The notes under the pieces are model-generated. The model had not been told where the DNA came from, ran no database searches, and worked only from the letters and a program-made list of their open reading frames with translations. A program made the position numbers and the translations under genes. 64,000 nucleotides of DNA from Blattamonas nauphoetae (taxonomy: Eukaryota; Preaxostyla; Oxymonadida), in assembly GCA_033064195.1 (NCBI GenBank), contig JARBJD010000028.1, positions 186,001 to 250,000 on the forward strand, written 5' to 3'. The stretch's first letter is position 1; the number at the start of each line of letters is the position of its first letter. Positions 1 to 11,800 of this stretch are shown here, piece by piece.

Positions 1-433
1 TCTCTTCTCACATTAGATATAAGAATATGTTTACCGGTCTTAAGGATAAACCAGAACTTATTGATCGACCAGTGGAAGCTGCGAAGAAACTTGGGATCAC
101 CCCTATCCAACATCCTATCCGAGGAGGAACGGATGGAGCCCAGTATGTCATTGTGCCCGATACTACCAGTTCCAGTCCTCTTTTTCCTTTTTAAAACAAT
201 TCTTTCCATTGTCCCCTGATCTGAACACGCTCACTTTCTCCCCTCAATCTTGCATATCTCATCGATTCAATTTGTGTTTTCACCTTTTTAGACTGACCTT
301 TATGGGAATCCCAACTCCAAATCTGTTTGCTGGAGGCGAGAACTTCCATTCGAAGCGTGAATTCTTGCCGATCCCTTCACTCATCAAATCTGCAGAATTG
401 ATTCTCAACATGCTTCCATCATTCACACAGTGA
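1..433 (+). CDS. pepT: Peptidase T (M20 tripeptide aminopeptidase), C-terminal part
   Basis: The gene runs in from the left edge. Exon 1 occupies 1-142 (frame starts at base 3) and exon 2 occupies 292-433. The intron at 143-291 begins GTATGT, ends TTTTTAG and splits a Gln codon. The spliced protein reads through [20 protein letters not shown] and then FAGGENFHSKREF, the conserved C-terminal block of bacterial peptidase T. The His of NFH corresponds to the last zinc ligand of that family. Peptidase T removes the N-terminal residue of tripeptides in the cytosol using two zinc ions. The end of the protein (AELILNMLPSFTQ) falls where bacterial homologues end, so the 3' end looks complete. The first zinc ligands lie outside the window. 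Identification is confident; its bacterial origin is an inference from family distribution. Confidence 0.9.
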
Positions 434-1326
434 TTTATCCATCATATTTTCCAGATTTCTTCTTCTGTAAACATTCTAGCATCCAACATTTACCATGTTT
501 CTGGAACACATCTCGCTTCTCTCACTAAATCAATATTTTTCTTGGATGAAAAATACAGAAATATGAAGATCATGTCAAATATTAGGTCTTCTGTAAGTGA
601 AGATTCAGATCACCTAACATCCAGGAAGGAAAGACGGTCGACATTTGAGAGATGAAAAGTGATTTAAATCAAAATAGGGTCGATAGATTTTATAATAAAG
701 TGGAAAAGCCCGTTAAAATGGCTGCTGAAAGAGGTTAAGATCATCAGTTAATGATCAAAAAATCGTTTAGAAGATTTGAGTTCGAACACGATGATGAAGA
801 TTGGATTTCATAAAAAGGAAATTTTCTTTCGAAATTGAGCAGAAAAAGCACATTGAAACAGGATAATATTGGAATTAGCTTGCATAGGTTGGGAAACATG
901 TGCTAAGTTTGTGATAATCGGAAAAAAGGTGTGGAGTTGCGATGTGTCTGAAATGGGACTATGGATTGTTTAATATTCTAGATGAAATCTGAATGTGCCT
1001 ATAAATGTGATTATATATCCGATAAACTGGTAAGAATACTCAGAAACATCCTAGGGAGAGAACTGCTATTCTGCGGATTACCAGAGAATCAAGTGAAAAT
1101 AGAAATGGCACAAAAAACCATATCGGAGAAAAAATAATGCAAATATGGCATGTTTGCATCAGTTTATTGACGAGATAGGATGATTCACGGAAAGTATCGG
1201 CAAAACGAGCTCGGGAGAGACCTGAAAATCTGTGAGAGGAATAAAGCAGGAAATATCCTGAAATTTCTAACGAAACGAAAAGAAAATTCTATAATTGAGA
1301 AGAGGTGATCTGAGAGAAGGAAAAAA
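434..1326. other. Intergenic, no gene seen
   Basis: This 893-bp AT-rich stretch lies between the end of peptidase T and the next plus-strand gene. No reading frame of useful length and no recognisable RNA gene or repeat is visible on either strand. It should contain the 3' UTR of the upstream gene and the promoter of the downstream one, but I see no motif I can name. Confidence 0.5.
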
Positions 1327-4197
1327 ATGTACGAAATTCGTGAGATCGGCGAGTCATCAGCGCTCAGTTTTCAGGAATGGGCCGTTTCAAATCACCCTCT
1401 CCATTCACGGAAAGTATTAGTTGGGATCGCTTTAGACCAACATGAATACTGGATCGACACAACGAGGAAGCGTTCGTGTCAAAAATCCACAACCTTGTTT
1501 GGATTCGTTCTTTCATCATTTTCACTAATTTCAGGGACCTCATTTCCAAATGCCGAGGAACAGCAAGAAATTCAAGATTTAAAGAATATGATGGACTTTC
1601 TCCTTCACCAGACGCAAACTATCGCCAACATTGACCTCCCAACGAAAGCCACGCACATCCAGCCGGAAAGCACCTCTCATCGCGACCCATCAATAAACTA
1701 TGTCTCATACAAGCGTCAGAATTCCTCAGACCAAACACCTTCACGTAATGTTGGCTCTACCTCGTCCAATAATCGGAATGACGTTTCGGTCCATGCTTCG
1801 CAGCACGACCAAGTCAATATCCAGGATTCATCCTCCATTGACCAATTCGTGGGGCAGAATCCAAGCACAGTTTTGAATTATGATGAGGTACGCTACTCAG
1901 CTGAAGAGCTGTCAGAGAATGACTACGAAGAATATCCCAACATCGATGAAGAGGATGGTTGGCCTCGTAGAAAGCAGAGAGTGGACTACACACCTCCAAA
2001 ATACTTAAAGTCACGTGAACAACTTGAGGAGGAGGCTCGAGCTCGAGAAATGGAGGAGTGTTCCTTCAGACCAGTTACTCACGAATTTCGTTCTGTCCCC
2101 AACCAAAAAACAGAAAATGAGATCAGACAATGGGTTACACAGCGAAATCAGCAAATATCAAAAGTTGAAGAAGCCCAGAAGCAGTCAAAATATGTCCCTC
2201 CAAACGAGGGTCCAACATCAAGAATCACGCATGATCGACTCTCCTTCTGCAAAGAAAAGGACGATTCTTACTATGTAGTGTTTGGAAAAACGATAAAGAA
2301 GGATAGCGTCGAAAAATACGAACAGGAACGGACAAAGACGTGGGATCCGAATAAAATCGCGAAAGAAGCTAATCGGCGCCGACCTGGTTCAACAGACCGG
2401 CAATTCCGAGCGAGAGAAATCCCATCATCGACATTAGAACGAAGATTTGACCAGATTCGAGAAAGGGAGGCGGAGAGACGAAGCAAGTCAAAGGATTCTT
2501 GGAGAACAAAGCTCAATGAAGTTATGGATCCATTCTCGTTTGAGGAGAGAGACAAAAAACTGACAGTGACGAAGAATTTGGACAGGGAAAGGGCTTTGAG
2601 AGAGAAGGAGAAGCGGGAGATGGAAATCGGTGATAAGGTTTGGCCAAACCAACATTTAAGTTCGAATTCTCACTTTCTTCTCTTTTCCTTCCTTCTTTTA
2701 TCTCTTCTTTTCTTTTCACTCTCCTACAACCTCTCCATATATCATTATTCTCTCTCTCACTTTTTTCTCCCTCAGCCGCCTCCTCCCCCACTCTGCCAAG
2801 AAGTGTTCTCTTCAGAAAGACCAGACAAATACCGAATTGTGTTTGGCCAAACAGTTTTCCTAAAAGACGAGGATGAAATGAAACAGCAAGCATCCGAACA
2901 GAACGAGCGACTCGCCCTGAACAGAAAGGAAAGAGAGGAACGAATGCAACGATTGAAAGAAGAACGAGAACTGCGAGGAGAGACAGATGAACAGGAAGAG
3001 AGAAAAGGAGTGGAATACACAGATGGATATGCGTTGACAAGAGAACACACTTTCCAGCCAGTCGTTCATCACACAATTCCGGATTACGAGAAATTGCAAG
3101 AACAGTTCCAGAGAGAGTTGGAGAAGAGGAAGAAGGCGAAGAAGGTGACGAAGGAGAAGCCGTTTGATTTTGAGAGTAAGAGATTGATGGAGAGGAGAGA
3201 GGAGGAGAGGAGGGAAGAGGAGCGGAAGAGGAAGGAAGAGGAGAAAGAACGGAAGGAGGAGGAATTGAAGCGGAAACGAGAAAGAATCGAACGAGGCGAA
3301 CTCGACGAAGACGAGGCAAAAGACGAGCGCGTCTGGGTCCCTCCGAAGTGGCTGGGAGAGGATGGCAAACCAACAGAGCCAGAAGTGCTAACCGAAAAAC
3401 AGGAGCAGATGCGAGAAGTTGTGCGGGAGAGACAGAGGAGAAGAGAGATGGCAGAGAACAGAGAAGCGAAGGAGCAGAAGGAGAGACAAGAACGGATCAG
3501 AAAGATGTCACGGAAGATCCAACCACTCGTCAGTTTGAAGCAGAGAAACGCAGACAGGAAGGATCGGGACGCGGAAATCAAAAAAGAGAAGGAAGAGATG
3601 AATGCAACAGCAAGAAGGAAGGATGAGGAGTCGAGGAGAGCGAGAGAGGAGAAGGTGCGGCAGAGACCGTTCCTGTTCCAGCAAGTGACGATTGAGAACG
3701 AGAGGTTGAGGAAGGAGAGAGAGATGCAGAGGGAACGGGAGAGAGAAGAGGAGGAGAGGGAAAGAAGGAGACAGAAAAAGAAAATGGAGAAATGGATGGA
3801 AGAAAAACTGAATCGTCAAAAGAAGAAAGACCAAGACTGGGAAGTCGGAGTCGACGAATACGATTCTGACGAGGAAGATCAGCCGCAGGACCCGATTGGG
3901 GTCCATCCACGCGAACCGAAGAGTCTGACGATTGAGGACGCGATGTGGGAGAAGGCTGGGGAGGAGGAAGAGGAGAGATCGGACGAGGAGAAGGATAATG
4001 TCCTGAATCGAGGCCCGCTAAGGAGCTCTGATCCGAAAGGACGAAGGATGGGGTCGGGGGAGAGAAGGAGATGGGAGAATCAGGATGATTCGGTCGATGA
4101 GAGCACGATCAGTGAGGGAGACAGCGAAAGTTCGTCGTGTTCGTGCTCGTGTTCATGTCATGATCATTCATCGGATGAATATTCACAATATGAGTAA
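1327..4197 (+). CDS. Highly charged, coiled-coil-rich protein of unknown function
   Basis: The frame is open for 956 codons from an ATG preceded by an A-run. The protein is dominated by Lys/Arg/Glu-rich helices (for example around residues 600-850) and ends in an acidic, Ser/Cys-rich tail with a repeated SCSCSCSC segment. Two short motifs repeat, YYVVFGKTI (near residue 316) and YRIVFGQTV (near residue 505), which suggests a duplicated small domain. Positions 2638-2775 look like an intron left in frame. They begin GTTTGG, end in a pyrimidine tract plus CTCAG, are 138 nt long (46 codons), and would otherwise encode a Phe/Leu/Ser-rich hydrophobic stretch foreign to the rest of the protein. A similar short intron may lie within 1414-1534. 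I do not recognise a family. Confidence 0.75.
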   Translation: MYEIREIGESSALSFQEWAVSNHPLHSRKVLVGIALDQHEYWIDTTRKRSCQKSTTLFGFVLSSFSLISGTSFPNAEEQQEIQDLKNMMDFLLHQTQTIANIDLPTKATHIQPESTSHRDPSINYVSYKRQNSSDQTPSRNVGSTSSNNRNDVSVHASQHDQVNIQDSSSIDQFVGQNPSTVLNYDEVRYSAEELSENDYEEYPNIDEEDGWPRRKQRVDYTPPKYLKSREQLEEEARAREMEECSFRPVTHEFRSVPNQKTENEIRQWVTQRNQQISKVEEAQKQSKYVPPNEGPTSRITHDRLSFCKEKDDSYYVVFGKTIKKDSVEKYEQERTKTWDPNKIAKEANRRRPGSTDRQFRAREIPSSTLERRFDQIREREAERRSKSKDSWRTKLNEVMDPFSFEERDKKLTVTKNLDRERALREKEKREMEIGDKVWPNQHLSSNSHFLLFSFLLLSLLFFSLSYNLSIYHYSLSHFFLPQPPPPPLCQEVFSSERPDKYRIVFGQTVFLKDEDEMKQQASEQNERLALNRKEREERMQRLKEERELRGETDEQEERKGVEYTDGYALTREHTFQPVVHHTIPDYEKLQEQFQRELEKRKKAKKVTKEKPFDFESKRLMERREEERREEERKRKEEEKERKEEELKRKRERIERGELDEDEAKDERVWVPPKWLGEDGKPTEPEVLTEKQEQMREVVRERQRRREMAENREAKEQKERQERIRKMSRKIQPLVSLKQRNADRKDRDAEIKKEKEEMNATARRKDEESRRAREEKVRQRPFLFQQVTIENERLRKEREMQREREREEEERERRRQKKKMEKWMEEKLNRQKKKDQDWEVGVDEYDSDEEDQPQDPIGVHPREPKSLTIEDAMWEKAGEEEEERSDEEKDNVLNRGPLRSSDPKGRRMGSGERRRWENQDDSVDESTISEGDSESSSCSCSCSCHDHSSDEYSQYE

Positions 4198-4413
4198 TTT
4201 TCTTTTATTTGCATTTCATATTTTCTTTATTTTGGGGAGTCGGACGCCATTTTTATTGTCTTTTTCGTCAAAGTTGGAATGTAACGATTGTCAGAGAAAA
4301 TGAAGAAGTGCAAGGGTGTAAATACTCAGAAATCAACGCAAAAAACAAAGATTCAACGCATAACCCACGAATGAGCCTTAAAATAACAAGATAAGTCAGA
4401 AGAGAACATATGG

Positions 4414-4953
4414 TCATGATGGGTCGGGATGGTGATGGTTTGGGGGATTAACGACTGATTTAGCAAAATCTATTGCCTTTTTTATGACTTTTTTCTGAAT
4501 ATATTTTCCTGTTTGCTTGATGGCATGTCCGGCAAGATCAACAGCACCGATAGTGGCTCCGACAGCTAATCCGGTTGTAACAATCGCTCCAAGTCCAATG
4601 AGCGCTCCTGTGGCTTTGACAAGATCACCAGTTGTAACATTGATCACTCCAGTCATGCCTTTGTCGTTGTACGGATTGTTGTAATAAGATCTGTCATAAT
4701 CGTCATTTGGGTGATAATCAGTGTCATAATTTGGATCCCCCGGTTCTTTAACTGATGAAGCATATACTACGTGGGCCGAATCATCTTCATCGGTCGGATT
4801 AGCGGAATTGCCGTTTGAAGAATATTGGTGATTGTCCGGTTCGTTATGGTGGAGTGAGGACGAATCAGGATGAAGGACAACTGCGCAGTTGTCACGTCTG
4901 AGGATGACAGGGATATTTATTTCGGTTTCCTGTTCAATTTCTTGGGATGTCAT
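4414..4953 (-). CDS. Small protein with a Gly/Ala-rich hydrophobic C-terminal half
   Basis: The frame is open from 5136, but I choose the internal ATG at 4953 (MTSQEIEQETEIN), giving 179 aa. The upstream 61 residues lie directly behind the PAK gene and look like untranslated sequence, though an earlier start is possible. The N-terminal half is acidic and rich in Asp, Asn and Tyr. The C-terminal half is a Gly/Ala/Thr/Val stretch (about residues 105-150) that could be one or two membrane-inserting helices, followed by a Lys-rich amphipathic helix and a His/Pro tail. It is transcribed in the same direction as the PAK gene. No family is recognised. Confidence 0.55.
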   Translation of the reverse strand: MTSQEIEQETEINIPVILRRDNCAVVLHPDSSSLHHNEPDNHQYSSNGNSANPTDEDDSAHVVYASSVKEPGDPNYDTDYHPNDDYDRSYYNNPYNDKGMTGVINVTTGDLVKATGALIGLGAIVTTGLAVGATIGAVDLAGHAIKQTGKYIQKKVIKKAIDFAKSVVNPPNHHHPDPS

Positions 4954-5222
4954 GGAAGTGAGATGGAGTGGTAGAAAAGTATGGGTGAGAACAAATTCCG
5001 GGATCACCGCCGGAATCCCGATAAACTTATCCAGATGGTCAAGCTTAAAACTGTATTGATCAAGGCAATATATTAGATCCTTTATTCGAAAATTGAGGCT
5101 AAGAGGATCAAAAAGATGTAAATATTGAAAATCCAACTAAACACAGAATGAACGATGGAGTACATCGATCTAGACAGTCGTTGACACGAAAACTCCTTCG
5201 GTCAACACTGTCCAATGAAGAA

Positions 5223-6982
<1,760 letters not shown>

Positions 6983-7076
6983 CGAAGTTGAATAAAGAAA
7001 AAGTTTGGGCTTGGGATCAATGGGTCGAACTAACAAGTGGCCTTGTATTGAATACGTACGGCCATGACCTATCCGG

Positions 7077-8675
7077 CTACATAACACAACATTTCTGTTC
7101 ATCTTGAAGCCGCTTATTCTCTGCTTCGTGCTCAACAGCCGTTGTCAATCTGGCGAAGATGTGTGGAGCTTGCAAAAGTTCGAGAAACTTCTGAGAAAAA
7201 CGAACAACACTGTTGTCTGTTGAGGTTGCGATGAGGTGCTGGAGGACTCGTTGGGCTTGTACTCTGTTGGAATACTTGACAAGGTCGTTGTAGTAACGAA
7301 GGTCGTTCCCCAGCTCCATCAAATCGTCCAGGAGGATATGGGACAGGTCAAATTCAAGAGTCTGGTCGGAATTTTGGGTGATAGTGTATTGTTGTTCTTT
7401 GGATTTGAGGGATTTTTGGAGTCGTTCGGCCCATTGGTAAATTTTGCGAACTGATTCGAGAATGAGTAAGTTGTTCGAACTTTTTTCCCAGAAGGCGACA
7501 AATGAGTCAAGACACTGCATTGTAATCAGGAGATACGCTCTCTCATTGGATGATGGGGTGTGATCAAAAATGTGAATGATCAGCTCCATGGAGAGAGTCG
7601 AGAAAGGATAATCATCAGTATCATCATAAATAAGTAGTGCTCGAATAGGGTCAAGGAATTTTCGGTCGTCAAGCAATATGGAACATAAGGACTGCTCGGT
7701 AACGATCAGGGACTGGAGAGTGGCCAATGCAGCATTCATGACGGGGGGATAGAAGGAAGAGATGAGCTGCGTGAGGAGAGGGATTAACTTGTGCTGTCTG
7801 GCTGATTTTTTGAGGTCTTTCTGGTGTGGAAGCATCGCTGAGAGAATGGTGAGCGCTTGAAGGGTGAGATCTCGTTTATCGTTGCGAATTAGACCAAGAA
7901 TGGTGAGAAAAAAGTCAGATTGTGCTAATGTGAAAGCATTAGCTGAAAGAAATTAGAAGAGAATCACCATACCGGGGATGAGGATGGTGGATTGAATGAT
8001 TTCAAGATGGTTCCGGATGCACTCCGCAGAATGGTCAGTCAAAGGTACACTTTCAAAATCATTCACATAAAGCTTAACAAGCAACATGAGGACATTTTTG
8101 CTGATATATTGATGCTTAAACATTGCGAGGATGAACTGACAGAGCATGATCCCGGTGTCGGATAGAGAAGTAGGTTGGAGAAAGAAGTGTTCCAGTTTGC
8201 CGAGGCATCCACTTAATATAAAACTCTCGAAAAAGAAATTGGTTGGTTTGGTGGAATCAAGTTCTGTTCCAAGTTGGCTGACCCACACAAGGATGGAAAG
8301 AGACTGATATACGAAATGAATATCCTGTGACTGGGCAATGTCCACAAAAAAATGAAAGAATTCGGAGGTGACAATTCGTGCAGCATCCTCTGGACTGGAT
8401 GTACAGAAGTGTGAATTGAACGATGCGATCAAGGCATTTGTGAGGGGTCTAGCACGTGTCAACTCAACGAAATGTCCTGAGAAAATGAATAAGATTTTGA
8501 GATACCCTCCAAGGTGGGACTGGGCCGGTCCAAGTCCATCAAACTGGCATGTTATATGTGAAATGGGTCGATCTACATTTTAGGACACAGTTCCATTTAC
8601 CTGTCCAAAAGCATCATAAAACCTGTGTAGAAAACTTGTCTCATGAATTCCAGTGTATTGGTCAAATTTTGACAT
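7077..8675 (-). CDS. Helical-repeat (ARM/HEAT-like) protein of unknown function
   Basis: Exons 8675-8623, 8543-8506, 8476-7973 and 7942-7077 join in frame to 486 aa. The last two introns are only 29 nt (8477-8505) and 30 nt (7943-7972). The first (8544-8622) has a rival donor at 8600 that does not keep frame with my exon 2. The protein begins MSKFDQYTG and is almost entirely amphipathic helices with Leu/Ile spacing typical of ARM/HEAT solenoids, for example TLQALTILSAML and AALATLQSLIV. It ends in a Glu/Lys-rich helix and CCVM, a C-terminal sequence resembling a CaaX-type prenylation signal (Cys at -4 is present, but the second position is also Cys). It starts 167 bp from the divergent coiled-coil gene. 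Function unknown. Confidence 0.75.
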
Positions 8676-8842
8676 TTCACGATTGATCGGAACCCACTTT
8701 GACGCTTGAATTCAAGTTCTTATTTTTGGTAGGTGGAAATTCAAATATTTATCAATTTTTTAGACTTTTTCTTCAATCTACTGCACTCTTTTTTCATTGT
8801 AAACTGTCTTTTTTTCCTTATCGATCCAGATCAGGGCACCAC
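8676..8842. promoter_or_regulatory. Divergent intergenic region, likely bidirectional promoter
   Basis: Only 167 bp separate the start codons of the minus-strand helical-repeat gene and the plus-strand giant coiled-coil gene, so both promoters must lie here or inside the genes. The stretch is T-rich on the plus strand. I see no motif I can name. Confidence 0.45.
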
Positions 8843-11800
8843 ATGAACACACCTGCCAGATATCGAAATCAGTCTGAAATTGTATGGAATTCTCAAAGCA
8901 ACATTATATGATGTGTATTTTACACCATCTTCTTTGATTGATGATTGTAATGTTTCCCTCCTCCACTATATCCACTCTCATTCGTCATGATTCCATTCGA
9001 CTCAGGATTCCGATGACAATGTCTTGTACGATGAAAGTCAACAGGATAGTGTTATTGAAAAGACCGAAGAGGACATATCATCTCTTCAATTGACAATTAA
9101 ACAACAGGAAGAATCGCTCACGAACACAACGTTGAAACTTGACGAAAAAACACGAGAATGCACTCAACTTAGATTGGAGATCTCGAGACTGGAAAGAGAT
9201 AAGATTCGTTTGCAAGGGACGACAATTACTCAACTGACAGATGAGATCAACAAAATCCAAGAAAAAGAAGATGAACTAGATCTCATTGAATTTGGACCAG
9301 ATGAAGATTTTGAAGAGAATATGATTCCAAAAGGAGATGTTGGACTATGGAGTGATGTCAACCGAATGATTAAGGAAGAGAAAGCCAAACTAAAACTCAA
9401 AGATCATCGCAGTCACGGACGAAGGAAAGGGAAGAAACAATCCAAAACTGAAGATTCATCCTCAAATACTACAGAAGCAGAACAGAATTTCACCAAATTA
9501 GGAGCTCTTTGGCAGACACATGACGATAAAGGATTGGAAGAATTTCGCAACCAACTGATAGTGTCTTTCAAGATGATCCAAGAGCATAAAATCATTGAAC
9601 TTGAAGAAGAGAACGAAAAACTAGCCCAACAGGTTGAAAGTTTGACAAAGCAGCTTCAGGAAGGCTCTCAACAAGCTCCACCAACGTCGACTGTTGTCGA
9701 TCCTGATATCTCAAAAAATGAGAGCGAACCGAAAAAGGTAAAGGGAGCATTGGATGCAACAGCTCGTACGCAAAGCGATAAGACTATAGAACTACACAGA
9801 CACATCCAAATTATGACAGAAACAGAAGCTGAATTCAGACACAGTCATTTTCAGATGCTTGCACGTCTGGAGCGACTTCAGCGACGTTATGAGACTCTAA
9901 TGCTTGTTTTATCGTCCTCTGAGCTCACAGGACAGCGACTCCTTGTTGAAAAGGATGCGCGTGACAGAAAAGTTAACGAGCTGGTTCAGGACAACCGAGA
10001 CATCACGGATAAGTTAATTGTGCTGAACGAGGAAAAAGACGAACTGGAAGACAAACTAAAGGAAGAAATGAGAAGAAGGAAGGATGTTGAGGATGCTCTG
10101 ACGGCGATGAAGGAAGATCGGGAAAATGAGGTGAAAGAACTGAATGGAATAAACAATATTCTGAAAGCGAAAGTGGACGATGCCACGAAACGTGCCAAGC
10201 TGGCACAGCAGGCCATCGAGGAGATTGATGGGGAAAGACAGCAGCTTCAAGAGAAACTGAACCAAAGTGCCGTTGAATTGGCTGAACTGAAAGCGAAAAA
10301 TGAAGAACAAAGCAAAAAACTCGAAGAATCCCAACAATCTCCACTTTCTGAAGCGAAAATCAGGGAATTAGAAACAGAAGTGTCACGTCTCAATTTGATG
10401 TTGAAAATGGAGCAGGAAACAACACAGGATTACCTGAAGAGGATCCAGCAGTTGAAGAAGGATGTGGAGGAAGGAGGGAACGCGGACGAACTGCGAGGGG
10501 AAGTATTCGAGCTGCGAGAGAATGAATTGAGATTGCAGCAACAACTTGCCGAAATGAGAAGCAAAGAAGAATTCATGTTCAACGCGATTAGCGAGCTTCA
10601 GAAGGAGAAAGAGACAAAGGAACAATTGACAACCGAAGCGCATTCGGCTCAAACACAAATTGCGAGCTTGATCGCAGAAATTGAGGATTTGAAGTCACAA
10701 TTAACTCAACCTCAACAATCACCACTTTCTGAAGCGAAAATCAGAGAATTAGAAACAGAAGTGTCTCGTCTCAATTTGATGTTGCAAATGGAACAAGAGA
10801 CGACACAAGATTACTTGAAGAGGATTCAGGAACTGAAGAAGGATGTGGAGGAAGGAGGGAACGCGGACGAATTGAGAGGAGAAGTGTTCGAGCTGAGAAG
10901 AACCGAAATCGAGCAGAAACAGCTGATCGACAAAATGGAGAAAAAGGAGGAAGTCATGTTCAACGCGATTGGCGAGCTGAAGAAGGAAATCGAGACACTT
11001 CGGCTGAGCACTGGACAGAAGGGACAGACTCCACTTTCAGAAGACGAGAAGAAGAGGATTGATTCCCTCACTGAAGAGAATGAGCGACTGAAAACACAAC
11101 TCGCAGAGAAAAGCGGTCAAACGTCAGGTTCGACGGATGGAAAAGCGAGAGAACAGCAAGTTGAGATCGAACGATTGGAGACACTGCTTGAGATGGAGAG
11201 GGGGACGACGAAAGATTGTTTAAGAAGAATCGAGGAACTGAATGAGAAAATGAACAAAATGAACACTTCGGAGGATGGAAAGAATGTTGAGGAAACGATC
11301 CAAGCACTGGAAAATAAAGTGGAGGACGAACAAATGAAAGTGAAAGCACTGACAGAAGAGAACGAGCAATACAAGGCATTGCTGTCTGAGAAATCAAAAC
11401 AGAATCAGAAAGCGGGCCAGGAGGAAGCACTCCAAAGTGAGATCGACAGACTCAATCTTCTTTTGAGTTTGAGTCAAGAAACTGAGTCGGATCTGCTGAA
11501 AAGGATTGATGTGTTGAAGAAGGATGTTGAGGAAGGAGGGAACGCGGATCAACTGCGAGGGGAGGTGATGGAATTGAGAGAGAATGAGATGGAAATGAAA
11601 CAACAAATGGATTTGATGAAGAAGAATGAGCAGACGTTGCTGAACGCAATTGGAGAGCTGAGGAAGCAGAAAGAGGAGAACGAGAAGCAGACAGTTGAGA
11701 AGACTCAATCAGCTGACCAAATCGCGAAGAACAGCGAAGAGTTGGAGGGGGAGATTGCTGAACTGAAAGAGAGGGAGGAAAAGATGAAGCAATCACTCGG

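Noticed and set aside
8544-8600. Alternative donor at 8600 for the first intron of the 486-aa gene
   Set aside because: It extends exon 1 nicely (FYDAFGQ) but puts exon 3 out of frame with the only acceptors I can see. The donor at 8622 keeps frame.
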